Shown here: positions 47,066 to 59,300 of the stretch, one piece after another
How positions within the stretch are numbered: position 1 is the first letter of the stretch
Layout of the letters: the number at the start of each line of letters is the position of its first letter
Source: Corylus avellana
Lineage: Eukaryota; Streptophyta; Magnoliopsida; Fagales; Betulaceae
Reading direction: 5' to 3'
Assembly: GCF_901000735.1 (NCBI RefSeq)
Contig: NC_081542.1
Location: 39,537,321-39,601,320, forward strand
DNA length: 64,000 nucleotides
The notes under the pieces: model-generated
Seen by the model: only the letters and a program-made list of their open reading frames with translations
Database searches by the model: none
What the model was told of the DNA's origin: nothing
Position numbers and translations under genes: made by a program

Positions 47066-47515
47066 GTGATAATTGAAGATTTGCAAAGGCAGGTTGCAGA
47101 GTTAACCCAATGTCTAGTGGCGCAAAACTTGGAGATGTATTGCGATATTGATAGTTGCAATTCAAAATTCAATTTCGAGAACTCATATCACAAGCCTGTT
47201 CTATTTCGAGAACAACGTATTCGGGATGAACGACATGAGGACTTAGACTTCATAATTAAGTTTGTTGATGAAGAGTTTCAACATGAAGAAGACGTTCAAG
47301 ATCTTTCTCAATGTTTCATGGATTGGAATTCTCCACGAATTTATGATACATATGTCGATGATGAAGATATTATAGAGGTGGAGGAAAATTTTATTTTCAA
47401 AGAGGAAGAAATAGTTGATCATATTTGGGAGATTTATATGCCGCATGAATGGGAGAAGATAAATGAATACCGTGTGAAGATTGAAGTATCTCAATATGAT
47501 ATGAAGAATTTTTAA
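47066..47515 (+). CDS. gag-leader-like open frame of the short LTR retroelement
   Basis: 149 codons; the same frame is open upstream from about 47020 (VPKEEVPYHEYSIQD). The phrases IEDLQRQVAELTQCL and PVLFREQRIRDERHEDLDF are characteristic of the N-terminal gag region in plant gypsy polyproteins (recalled, not searched). The second half is very acidic. No protease, reverse transcriptase, RNase H or integrase follows, so the element depended on other elements for movement. Confidence 0.6.
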   Translation: MIIEDLQRQVAELTQCLVAQNLEMYCDIDSCNSKFNFENSYHKPVLFREQRIRDERHEDLDFIIKFVDEEFQHEEDVQDLSQCFMDWNSPRIYDTYVDDEDIIEVEENFIFKEEEIVDHIWEIYMPHEWEKINEYRVKIEVSQYDMKNF

Positions 47516-48076
47516 ACTACTATTCACAGTCATGCTGTGATGGATTGTAAATTGTTTCTCTTCCGATATCAAGTTGCATTGATGTTGAGAAGTATAGGAT
47601 GTAAGAGATTAATTGGACATTCAAAAGATCGAGGAAAAGATGATTTGAACTTGAGGGCGAGTTCTTTCCAACCCGAAGAGACTGATGCAGGAGGAATTTG
47701 AGAAAATTGTTATTTTAATTATGCATGTGTGTTTTAGTTTTCCATTTTCAGTAACGATTGGGTTTTTCCTTTCATATTAGGATTTATTTTCCTTTTCCTA
47801 TTAGGATTTGTTTTCCTTTTCCTTGTTAATTTAGGAGGTGCCTAGCCTATATAAAGGCATCTACTCTTTGTTATATTTAGAATTCAGTTTATATTATAAA
47901 ATAAATTTAAGTCTTTCAGAGTTATTTCTCTGTTTGCTTATTGGGAGCACTTAGGGACTTTCTCTTTCCTATTTATTATTTTCTCTCTTCCTGAATTTCC
48001 TTTTCAATCTTCAATTCTTAGTTTCTGCTGCTATAATACGCTGTCAAAACAATCTTAGTTCTGCTCGGCGTCAAAA

Positions 48077-48365
48077 ATGCCAGGTAAGTTTCTTAGTACC
48101 AGAAGCCACTCAAATCCAAAATGTAGTAGGCAAGTTACGAGAGAGGGGAGAAACAACTAGATTGAAGTTTACCATCTACCATCACAATCAAAGTTGCTTT
48201 TATTCTTCATCAAAGTTGTTAGGCTCAGCCATATACAAACAGCTCCAGATATATGGTTCAGTACTGATATACAGCAATTAAAGTTCTTTACAATAGAAAG
48301 AAGTATGCAGCAACAGCATAAGTAGAAATCTCTTTCAAATTAAGCAAACCATATCTTCTCTTTAC
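48077..48365. repeat. Orphan copy of the pyruvate decarboxylase 3' flank
   Basis: Starts GCCAGGTAAGTTTCTTAGTA and matches 56020-56300 closely up to CAAACCATATCTTCTC, then similarity stops. No decarboxylase coding exon is present here. This marks the right end of duplication unit 1. Confidence 0.9.
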
Positions 48366-48435
48366 TATAACTAAGAGAAGATACAAGATTATTGTTTTTC
48401 TTTACTACAACTAAGAATTTTATTTTGACATGTTT

Positions 48436-48530
48436 GCATAAGGGATGAAAATAGGGGAGGAGGATTCGAGCTAGTAAACTTTGCTTCATGAGGCATAGTT
48501 CACAACCGATTGAGCTAACCCGTTGGGACA
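48436..48530 (-). mobile_element. tRNA-related SINE-like fragment
   Basis: On the - strand GGTTAGCTCAATCGG (A-box-like) and AGCTCGAATCC (B-box-like), about 40 bases apart. Related to 9236-9325. Confidence 0.5.
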
Positions 48531-48775
48531 TAGCTAATGATTTGTTGAGGTACAGTTTGCTCAGCAAAATTTACTAAACACAACAGCACCTCAGCAATCT
48601 TTAGCCATTTTATTGAATCGTACGTGGAGTCTTTTTTAGAAAGTTTTGCTACATGGCTAGCCAAAATAACTTTTTCATTATTTAATTTGTTGAGGCCAAT
48701 GTGAATGCTTTTAAGAAGTTTATCTAAAATATTTGCGATATAAAGTGTAGCCCTAGCTAGTGAATCGGATCGCAA

Positions 48776-48960
48776 ATAATGCTAGCTAGAAGAAAGACTT
48801 TTGTCTCTCTCTTGTCCCTCCAAACGTTGATGTGGTTTTTAAAATTGCTATTGTGTCAAAATTGATCCAATAATGATACATTTCAAATCTAATTATAATT
48901 TTAAACAACACATCACGTTTGGAGGGACGAGATGGACAAAAGTCTTCATTTTAGCATTAC
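48776..48960. mobile_element. Probable MITE in the 3' flank of gene D
   Basis: TAATGCTA and TAGCATTA ends; inner arms GACTTTTGTC and GACAAAAGTC, then CCCTCCAAACGTTGATG inverted as CATCACGTTTGGAGGG. Target site unresolved. Confidence 0.7.
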
Positions 48961-49174
48961 TCTTACTCGTCAAACTGCATGTCTGGTAGAAACAGCAACT
49001 TGTAAAACCCTAAGGAGTCAGAAAACGAAACAACTTTAATGGAAAAGTTCCAATCATCTAAAGCCTAGTTTGCCAAGAAGGTCATCCAAATTATAAGCCA
49101 ATAAATCATACGAAGGAACACATAATAAAATTAATGTCACATTTCGGGAAATAATTCATATATAAATACTACTA

Positions 49175-52100
49175 CTAACTTGTGGAATGATGTACATATG
49201 TTTCTTCTAGAATAGCGTTGGTAATCAATCTGTATGCGGCTTCTGTTAAGTGCATGCCATCCCAACTAACATACTGTGAAGGATCATCACAAGCACGAAT
49301 TAATGGACTTTGGCCACATTCCGCTGATGCATTGTAATTGTATGGGCCTCCCCCTCCGCAGCATGCCGTAAGTGTTCCTCCGGTAAACCCTGCGATGGAC
49401 ATGTAGCTGGTATAATTAGTATAAAAGCTTTTTGATATTATAGAATATATTGTGACTAATTAATGCAAAGTTTTCTAATTAGCCATAATTCTTAAACCCA
49501 AAAAATTAATTAATTTAGGACCCAATAAAGCAAAGTTTTCCTTTAAAGTGGATTGAAGAAATTTATTTCAATCCATTCTGAAAGAAGGCTGTGTCTGAAC
49601 TTATATTAATAAATGATTTTCTTTTATCCTTTTTTCTTTGCAAACTCACTTTTAAGACTTATACATTTTTCCTACCCTTTCTAGTGTCCATTAGTCTCAA
49701 GCAAGTGCATGCTAATTAAGTACTAATAACTTATATATGCATTTTCAAGCTATGCTGTCAACGAAGGTGCAAAATAACAATAATTAATTATTAGGAAAGT
49801 GCTGGCTGGAGTTACCATATTGGGTTGGAGACCGATATAAACGCATCGCAGCATTGTAATAATCGGCGTAGATGATATTGGTATGAGGATAGAGTGTTTG
49901 TATCCTCGTTAGTTCTTTCTGAAGCTCCTCATTGTGGTACTCAGAAAACTTGTTTAACCACGTCAGACAGCCTGTTTCAGGGTCATATTCTTCCTTATCT
50001 GCAGTCTCATAATATGTTAGGTAGGCTGGAGAGCATCCAGATGGTATGTTCCCGGGCACCATGAAAGTCACTGCCCCTAGATCAATCAACTCCTGCGACG
50101 CAAATGTTTAGATGATGAAAGAAATTCTCTTCAAAAGTGGTATATATATATAGAGAGAGAGAGAGAGAAAATATGAAAGCAACATCCTAGTGCATTTACA
50201 GTTTGAAGTCTAGGTATTCCTAACTTTCCATTCACCAAATGTTTGCTTGTAGCCTTGACATATTTTCAATATCGTACTAAAAACTTACAGTACTCTTGAC
50301 ATTCAGCTGCATTGAACTAACATTTACTTACAAAAACTCTCCTTTAGTTAGTCAACCGCTCCTTAAAAAACTTGAAATAACGCAATACCATAATTATATA
50401 AACAAAATCTATATAAAATGCCCTTAAAATTAAATAAATATAATAATAAAAAAGTTTCAAAAGAGGCACCAAAAAAAAAAAAAAATCAATTTATGGGGGT
50501 TGTTCAGCCACCCCCCTATGGGATTCGGAGGTGGCCAATCCAATACCCTACTATGAATTTTTTTTGGGGTAGCCGAGCCACCCCTATGGGCTTAGGGGCT
50601 GGTCCAGCCACCACCCCCTAAGTCTAGTGTCTTTTTTTTTAAAAAAAAAAAAAAAAAAATGAAAGTTTAAGTTTTTTTTTTAGATTTTATTTAATTCTTG
50701 TTTTAATTTAATTTTTCTAAGTTTTTAATGTTTATATTTGAGGGTATTTGTGTCCTTTACAAAGATTTAACATCTATAAAAGAAATATTCATTTGATTTA
50801 TCAATATTCCCTAACGGTAGGGTTTTTCGTTTGTAAATGGTAGATCAATGCGGCTGAGTGCCAAGAGCGTTAACTCATGTTACCATATTGTTGAAAATGC
50901 ATGAGAATTTACAAGAAATAAATTCTTGTTTTTAGTTTCAGTCACCCCAAACAAAATTTTATTAATTTCGCCCCTGCATATATGTGGGTTAGGCCAGATA
51001 TTTGATGGGATCCATAAATTAACCATAAATTGTTACCTTAATGGCTGAAGCCATTGCTGTAATCACTAGAGGCACGAATGTCTTAATCTCTTCTATGCTT
51101 CTTAGCAGAAAGAATGGATAATTGTAGTCGTTGCCTCCGATCTCTCCCATGTGAAATAGAGATCTTTCAAACTTCTCATTGCATTCTGTAAATCATCATT
51201 ACATTATAAATAATATAACTAATTAAGTGCTTACATTAATAACCAAGATCATGCATTAAATTTCAAAAAAAAGATCATGCATTAATTCATATGGAAAAGA
51301 AATCGGAATATGATCATCTCCAATTTATGGCTAGAATTTCTTCTTGGAAATCCTAGAACCACAAATGAGACATCTGTCCATTAACACAAAATAATAATAA
51401 AATAGTATTTTATCTTTAAAAAATAAATTAAAAAAATAAGGGGTAATCCGGCCACCCCCAAGGGCCAAACAAATTTTTTTTGGTCTAGGGTGGCTTCGAA
51501 GCCACCCCAGCTCCCAACTGGGGTGGTCCGGCCACCCCAAATGGGGTGACCAACCATCCCTTATTTTTTTATCTTTTTATTTTATTTTTTTTTTAATATG
51601 AAAATAATATTTTATTAATATTTTTTTGTTAGTAGACAGGTGTCTCATTTGTGGTTCTAGGATTTCTAAGAATAAATCCTACTTATGATCGAACTGGATT
51701 TTCTCCCGTCCAAAATGGACTGGAGAGGATCTTGTTCCAAAGAAATCTCTGTAAATTTACCTAATTAATTTTAACAAATTACAACTCATACTCTATTTTG
51801 AAGTTTTGGTTTCAGTTTGCTCCCCTCGTTTAAAAAATAAAAAATAAAAACTTATTGGGTGAAAAATACAAAAACAAAAATAAAAAAATAAAAATAAAAA
51901 ACAAAAAAACACGTGTAATAGAGTATACATTTTTTTTTTTTCTTCTCTTAATTGAATTTTCCACTCGCTTGAAAATTTGAAATCAATTAATCACATGCAC
52001 CATCCATGTCAAAATCGTTGGACAACCGGACCTTCGTTTTATTGTTGCTTGACCTTCAGTTGGCGTCGTTGAAATTAAAGTAAAAGAAGGCCCACGGACC

Positions 52101-53793
52101 TACCGGCCCACCGGCCATTCCGTCGCACGGGGTGGGGTTTGGTCTTCTCTTTAAATATTAATTACCACCAAGTCCGTGCAATCAATAAGGCATGACAAGC
52201 TAATGAGTTGGAGTGAGAATTCGACTTTCTAAATTGAAATTTTCAATTTTATTAGTATTATCTATTTTTGGTCTCCCTAATATCTTGATGGGAACTCGGT
52301 CAGACTATGCCCCTGTCAAACTTGATGAAGTGTCTGAAGTTCCTACTGTCTAAACCCCTTTTGTAGATAATATTTAAAATATTTTAAGATACTGTCTTGG
52401 ATTTTTTGTCACTATTATAATCATATTTTTAAATTTTAAAAAGTGTAAATTTAGGATTACCATATGTCGAAAGTTTGCAAACTGAGAAAGTGAAATCCCC
52501 ACCGTCCAAATTTAATATATTTTTGTAATTTTATAAACATCTTAAGGGTTTTTTTATCTTAAGGGTGTTTTGGAGATTTCACTTCTTCTATTAGGATTCA
52601 ACGCAAAATTTTAACGGGATGGTTAATATTGCAAACTTCTGAAAGATAATAATCCTAAATTGACACTTTTAAAAGTTTAAGAGTATGATTGTAAAAGTGA
52701 TGAGGCATGGGTATTTTTTGTAAATACCGTTAAATTTGAACCTCAATGCCTTAATCTTTGCAATTTTCTTTGGGAAAAGTTAACCGATATGTGAGATTGC
52801 AAAAAATTAAAAAATTAAATACAATAAATTGAGAGAAATTGAACTTTATGGGGGGCATTGCAAAAGTCATAATAATAATTCACGAGAAGTGATGCTTCCT
52901 TAAATTGCAAAGATTCATTTTTTTTATTAAAAAAATAAAATAAAATAAAAAAAATGGTATTTTTTGAAATTTTGACAAAATTTAATAGAAAATCTTAACG
53001 AAAGGAGGGTAATTGGAAAAAATTGAAAGTTCGATACCCTTAATTAAGTATTTTTTAATTTTAAGGAATTGTGTCAAAACGTTTGTAAGTTCATTAAAGT
53101 TTTGTAAAGTTTCTTCTATTTTAATCAACTCCAACAATGACTCGGTGGAGCTGGAAATGATTATAAAAAGGGAGGGAGTGAAAGAAGAAGAAAGAAATTC
53201 ACTTGAAGATGTGTTGCAGAGAGATGGAAGAATTTGCTTGAACCATTCCAACTGAACTCTTAGAGAGCAGTTTGTAACCAAGTTATCAATTCCCCTTTCC
53301 TCAAAGAAAGCTGCGTCCAATGCTGTTGCTCCCACAACAGCAAAATTCACACCCTCTTCAATACTTGTAATGTTAGTCATCCCAAGATATGGCCGTACCA
53401 ATGGGAATCCTAGAGATTCAGCTGCCCATTGAAGGAGATATATAAAGAACATGAACAATATTGATAGATATGGTATATATATACAATGAAAAAGACTAAA
53501 CCAGCTGCATGAAGGTTACACATGAATGCATGCCTACCAATGAAGTCTGTGATTATACGGCCATTGCAGCAGCGTCCGGTGGGGTGGTGGAAGTAGGCCT
53601 CCCCGTACGGAGGGAAGAGAGAGTGGAAAGATGGATCGAGGAAGAATATATTTCCGGTGTCGGCGAGTGAGTCTCCGAAGATAAAGACTGATGTGTAGGA
53701 CTGCCCAACCCCGCCCCTCATGATGGTGGCTAATAAGAGGAAGAGTTTGATGAATGGTAGTTTCGCTGACAGAAGAGAGGAACAAAAAGCCAT
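49175..53793 (-). CDS. GDSL esterase/lipase, array member D
   Basis: Five exons on the - strand: 53538-53793, 53203-53421, 51037-51185, 49816-50092 and 49175-49389; GT-AG introns, phases match, 371 aa, no stop. Signal peptide about 31 residues, block [11 protein letters not shown] (Ser42), [13 protein letters not shown], and [12 protein letters not shown] with Asp344 and His347: a complete catalytic set. The GNLPIGCS motif of A and B reads GNIPSGCS, a mild change. A TATA box lies about 70 bases upstream of the ATG. It is the closest relative of gene C and keeps what C lost, so D is the probable working copy of the pair. Intron 2 carries a MITE. Confidence 0.94.
51305..51738. mobile_element. 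MULE-type MITE with 9-bp target-site duplication
   Basis: Ends GGAATATGATCATCTCCA and TGGAGAGGATCTTGTTCC (inverted, three mismatches). Target-site copies AAAGAAATC lie at 51296-51304 and 51739-51747. A second nested inverted pair (CTAGAACCACAAATGAGAC, GTCTCATTTGTGGTTCTAG) and a GC-rich GGCCACCCC core lie inside. Gene C lacks it. Length 434 bp. Confidence 0.92.
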
Positions 53794-53862
53794 GGCTCAA
53801 TAGAAAGGAAGGAGAGAGGGGGATTGATGAGCGTGTACGTTCAATGCATCTCAGGATTGCTT

Positions 53863-53870
53863 CTTATAAA
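53863..53870 (-). promoter_or_regulatory. Candidate TATA box of gene D
   Basis: TTTATAAG on the - strand, 70-77 bases upstream of the ATG, in a segment otherwise shared with gene C. Confidence 0.65.
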
Positions 53871-56019
53871 GACTTTACTTTGTTCCTTTCCACTGCCTAA
53901 AAAAGTGACAACTATTTCCTTTTATTTTACCCTTTTGGCTTAGAAGATGAAAAAAAAAACAGTGAAAAAACTATATATATATATATATAGATAGAAAAAT
54001 ATTTTGCATATATAATCTTAAAAGGAAAAAAGGGAGGGAAAAGGGAATGTTTGGTGCGCTAGCGTGAGCCTATCACACACCTGTTCTCTCGGTAGGTATT
54101 GTTGTTGTTGTTGATGGGTTCTATTATTGTGTTTCTGTTATTTGTTTTGTTTTTATGTTTTTGTTGTTTTATTTGGGTTTTTATTTCCCTGTCCCTTTAT
54201 GGTTTTATCTTGTAATATAGATTGTTACTCCAAAATGACTGATCTTGTTACTCCACTACCTCGCTCCCACAGCGATCCTCCGGCCACTTTTGACACCATT
54301 CCTGTACCGCTGTCCACCGACTAGCAACCTAGCTTATCTAAGCTCACATAATTTCTCTCTTGCCATATAGGATCATCATCAGTTTCATCAATGGTTCCAA
54401 AGGCCAAGTTTACTCTCAGATTTTTGTGTTGTCCGCACCAGATCCAATTTCAGCCCGCATTCTTTTTCATATTCATGGTATAGGACTGACATAGAACTAA
54501 AATGATGTAGCAATGAAAATTAACCCTTAATTTTATTTTATTTTTGCAAATGCTAATCGAGTGACCAATTTTCATTGTCATGTTATCAAGTTGTATAACA
54601 GTCCTATAAAAATTTGACTAAATAACATTATCCATTTTATATTAGGGTTATTGATATTTTCTTTATTGAGTCATTCACCATTCATGTGAAAGCATAATCA
54701 AATCTCCTCATTTTATCACCATATTTACACTCCATCCACCTACCACTTTTTCCCTATAGCTAGTGGACAAGTGCAGACTAGAATGAAGTTCTCAAGTAGG
54801 GCCGCCAATCTGGGTTGGCTTGTCGGGTTTGTATTAACTCGCCAACCTGTTAAGGGTCAACCCTGACACGACATATTTATTTAAACTGATCAAGCCTCTC
54901 AACCTAAAAAGATCCATTTAAATAAACGGGTGATAAAACACGACATGTTTGATAAACAAGTCGTCTTGGCCGGGTTAGTACAACACGACCCGACTTGCAT
55001 AACCCCTTTAATAAATAGGTCGTGTTGAGTTGACCAAAACATGACATGTTTGACGGGTTTGACATGCTATTTGATAAACGTATTGTTAAAAAATAAAAAT
55101 AAAAAAAGTAAGAACCGGACGAGGACAAGTTTTCAAGTTGTGGATGAAATTCAAACTCGGGCTTTCACATAATCGGTTGGCTAAGCTACTTTCCCTGTAA
55201 TTGATTTATTGGCCAGTCAAGCAGAGGAGCTGCCCACTGGGTTAAGAGCTTAAAGGTTTTTGACAGGATTCTTGGAAGAATCTCAGTTGCGCCTAACAGC
55301 ACATGACTAATGAGATGAGTTGAGAATTTTAGGTTGATAACTTCCAAGAGCATAATACTTTTCCACAAGAATTGTGTCTAATAGCTTATATACACATGGT
55401 TAAGATTATATTTAATCTATATAGGATGCTAGAATCGTAAAATACCACCACACCCTAATGCCAACATTTATGGTGACCCACTCTATTAACACTAACCCAA
55501 TGGTTGTCCTTTCTACTTTGGTAGCTTTACTTATCTATAAATATTCAATGACGAAATACTATGCCCTTATATGTACTAAGACATTGTAATTTGACTTATA
55601 GGCCGCACCCTCCGTGATTCAACCATAAGACATTGTAATTTGACTTATAGGCCGCACCCTCCGTAATTCAACCACAAAGTTGTAATCCTTTCAATCCCAT
55701 AATTTGAGGAGTTGGGTCCAATCTGAAACAGCACATGTATAGCTCTAGGTTTAGACTTTTACTTGCTTACCCTTTTTGTAGTTTTAGGGTTTTTCTAATT
55801 TTTTTTAAAGAGGAGGAGATTTTAATACAGGTCAAATAGATTAACCGGTTTATTAAACATGTTAAAGCAAGTCGCCCCACTTTGACCCAAACTCTAACTC
55901 GCTAATTTCGTATTAGGTTCATAGGTTGTATCAAAAATTGTCAATCCTGAATAATACTAGCAACAATACACAAACCGAGAAAAGCATGTATGTATATGTA
56001 GAGGTAGGTTGAACGAAAT
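53871..56019. other. Upstream flank of gene D, gene-free
   Basis: Pairs with 37640-38303 plus 44311-46220 of unit 1. It contains a (TA)n tract near 53975, the CACTA empty site near 54475 and the CACGACCCG-rich repeat at 54815-55070. No coding sequence seen. Confidence 0.6.
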
Positions 56020-56389
56020 GCCAGATAAGTTTCCTAGTACCAGAAGCCACTAAAATCCAAAATGCAGTGGGCAAGTTAAGAGAGATGGGAGTCACCACTA
56101 GATTGAAGTTTACCATCTACCACCACAATCAAAGTTGCTTATTTTTCATCAAAGTTGTTAGGCTCAGCCACATACAAACAGCTCCAGATGGTTCAGTACT
56201 GATATACAATGCAGCAATTAAAGTTCTTTACAATAGAAAGAAGAATGCAGCAACAGGATAAGTAGAAATCTCTTAAAAATTTAAGCAAACCGTATCTTCT
56301 CTTATTGCTACTGCTAGAAGACTTTCCAGAATTAGAGCTCAGGAGACCGATTTCAAATCTGCAGAAAGAACTCTTCTTCCGCCAATCTG

Positions 56390-59300
56390 TTATTGAGGAT
56401 TTGGAGGGCGGCCATTAGCAGCAGCAACTCGGGATCCCCATTCCAGCAGCTCTTTGCTGGTGTCATCCTTATGCACAAATACTTCAATGAAACATAAAGA
56501 ATCCTTTTGTGCTCCTGTTGCTGTTGCAATTGCTTCCGTCAGTTCATCCTCTTTACGTACCTGCATTTTGCCAAATGAATCCATCAATACACTTCAGGAG
56601 AAACCTGGTAGATTGCTAGCTATCATAGAAACATTCTGCAATGCATCTTCAGAGATGGGAAACCACAAGTGAATGCCATCCAATCATTTTGAATCTGACT
56701 GGGGTATTTTGTGTCCTTTGGGATAAGTCAATCTTGTTTGGTTTTTATGGCCTTATGACATACAAGGTTCAGACTGATCCATTCAGATTTGCATTTGTGA
56801 ATCATGTGATTTCGAAGTTAACTGGGATAATAGCAGGAAACGGATGCCAAGACGCAGAACACAATAATACTTTTCAAGTAACACAATCAGTTAAAAAGAA
56901 AAGTAATAATACTAAGAATGAAATGTGAGAGAAGAGAACAAGTTATAATGGCAAAGAAAAAACCAAATATAGTATGTCTGTGGCCAGAGGCTTTTTATGG
57001 AATACAACAATATATACTCATTGATCAGAAACAAACGGTTGATAATTGGTGAGGCAATACTTGGTGTTAAATAAATGGTAAAATTTTGGACATTATTCAC
57101 AAACTAAGAAGAATGTTGCAATGGGTAAGTTCAGAAAGGGAGCGCGAATGTGAAATAAAATGAAATATTATGAAGCCCATTTGTTCTTAATTGTAATTAG
57201 TATGTTAGAACTCTATTCATGAATGCTAACCTTGGCAGTCCAGCATTTGCCTTCACCATTGTGGATGGCATCAACAAGGCCAGTGTAGTCCCAGTTCTTA
57301 ATCACATTGTACGGGCCATCATGAATCTCTACTTCAATTGTATAGCCTCCATTATTGATTAGAAATATAATGGTCCTTTGTCCACATCGAATCATTGTTG
57401 AAATGTCCTGAGCTGTAACCTGAATAAAGGGAAAACTGTTTAATCACTATGCTCTAAATTCCATAGCAAGGTTAAGCAATAACACGACGACAGGGCAGGG
57501 ACAGGGATCCCACAACTTCCCAAAGCAGGGATGGAAGAAGTTTTGCTTGGTAGGGATAGGGACAGGGACAGGAACAAGAAAAGGGGTCCCTGGGCACCAT
57601 CATAAAAATTTCATATTAATTTATCACTAACCTGGAAACTACCATCACCAATGCAAGCAATCACACGCTTATCTTTGGCAGCCTGAGCGTATCCAAGAGT
57701 GGCACCTACTGACCAGCCAATAGATCCATACTGCATCTGGAATTCATACCTAAATGCAATTGAGATAAAACATCAGCAGCCTGCTGATGGATAAAATCTT
57801 GTATTCGATTATAAAGCAATGAGTTTAATGAAGACCAAGCTTACCCACAGTTCTCAGGGAGGCGGAGCTTCTGACAGTTGAACCAAGAGTCTCCTGTTTC
57901 AGCAATTACTGCAGTGTCTCCACCTAGCATCTCCTGTTTGATTAACAAGTGAATTGGGTATCACTTTTGATTACCAACCCAGAATTCCATAATAAAGACT
58001 TAATACTTTCTCTCTGAGGATGGTACAGAAAAAGAAGAAATGAAAGAAGGTTCCCATTTTGGAGAAGACACAATCTCACAATCCCAAATAAAGGGGAACA
58101 AAAAATGAAGGCAACAAGCCAGGCATATGTATACTAAACCATAGGTTCCCACCCATATCAGACATTTGACAAGGAGAACTCTTTCAGGGAGAACACATAG
58201 TATGAATGAGCATGCCTTCATAAAGCTCAACAATCTAGGACAAAAAAAGGGTAGTTTTTTATAGTGATTCTTGTCACTCACCTGAATATGCTTGAAGAGA
58301 ACATTAACTCTAAGAGCCTCTTCTTTCTCGCATCTTAGAGGGATGCCTGGTGGAACAAAGATCCGGTGGTAATTCTCAAGAGCTGTGCTATTGTGCTTGA
58401 GCTTTTTAGCCAACGCACTTAAGAAATCAGCCATGAAAACCCAGCCAAAAGAGGGGCCATTGGCTATAGTCACACGATTAGGCTGAACTATAATTGCTTT
58501 CTCCTTCTTGATCAGCAAGGAGTAACCAACAGAGCTGTAATCATTGAAGATGGGTCCGACAAAAACATAGGCATCAGCAGACTCCACAATCTCCCCAACG
58601 AAGCTGGTGCTGACGGCACCCCAATATGTACCGATGAAGTGTGGATGGTGCTCCGGTACTAGTCCCTTAGCTGAAGGCATAACAGCTATCGGATACCCAC
58701 TGGCATCTGCAAGCTCTACAAAGGCCTTCTGCGCCTTTGCTACCCTTAACTTTGGCCCACCCACAAGGACAGGTTTCACAGCTTTATGCAGAAACTCAAC
58801 AGTCGCTTCAACAGCAGCTTCTAATCCTAATTGATTGCTGGCCCTGCATGAAAACGATGGTAAGTCCATTCACTGATATATCGAAAATTTAATGATTCAA
58901 AGTAGCTAAAATCCTATCCCTGAGCCTTTTTTTTATGAATAAAAATTTTTATTAAGAGGAGAAGCAAAGCTCACGTATAGAAAAAGTACACAAGAGAAGC
59001 GACCACCCTAATGGGATCAAAAATTTAAGAAGCTAACAAGATGTACAAGATTAGAGGAAGAAAAATTAGGAACAAACGTTACAGCCCAATCTAAAAGAGC
59101 TATATATCAAGAAGGAAAATTTTAATTGTAGCACGTTAGACTCGTGATTCTCAAAAAGATGCCGAAATCTATCCCTGAGCTTTCCCCCCTTTAAAAGGTG
59201 ATAAACAGTGCTAGGCACAGAAAACCCAGGAAGTTATAGTTACATTAGACAGAATCAATACAGAACTGACCAAAATTGGCCAACATGATCACATTGTTTC

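Larger units (their letters stand above)
46221..48073 (+). mobile_element. Short LTR retroelement (TRIM/LARD-like, gypsy-derived)
   Basis: 5' LTR 46221-46937, 3' LTR 47683-48073 (391 bp); both begin TGATGCAGG and end CGTCA. A primer-binding site follows the 5' LTR. The internal region is only about 745 bp. Flanks are GAAAT and AAAAT, a 5-bp target-site duplication with one change; unit 2 has the empty site GAACGAAATGCCAG near 56015. The 5' LTR is enlarged by a MITE. Confidence 0.93.
30146..48365. repeat. Segmental duplication, unit 1 (gene C unit)
   Basis: This aligns with 49001-56300. Both begin TGTAAAACCCTAAGGAGTC in the 3' flank of their GDSL gene and end in the 3' flank of pyruvate decarboxylase. 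Unit 1 is about 11 kb longer because of later insertions (MULE MITE, hAT elements, CACTA, LTR retroelement). Confidence 0.9.
49001..56300. repeat. Segmental duplication, unit 2 (gene D unit)
   Basis: Aligns with 30146-48365 and holds the uninterrupted sites for the MITE at 32274, the CACTA at 38304 and the LTR element at 46221. Its right end runs into the 3' flank of pyruvate decarboxylase. Confidence 0.9.

Noticed and set aside
58000..58281. C-terminal extension of the 289-codon - strand frame at 58000-58869
   Set aside because: This is PDC exon 3 reading into intron 3; the donor GTGAGT at 58281 and the matching next exon restore the normal PDC sequence.
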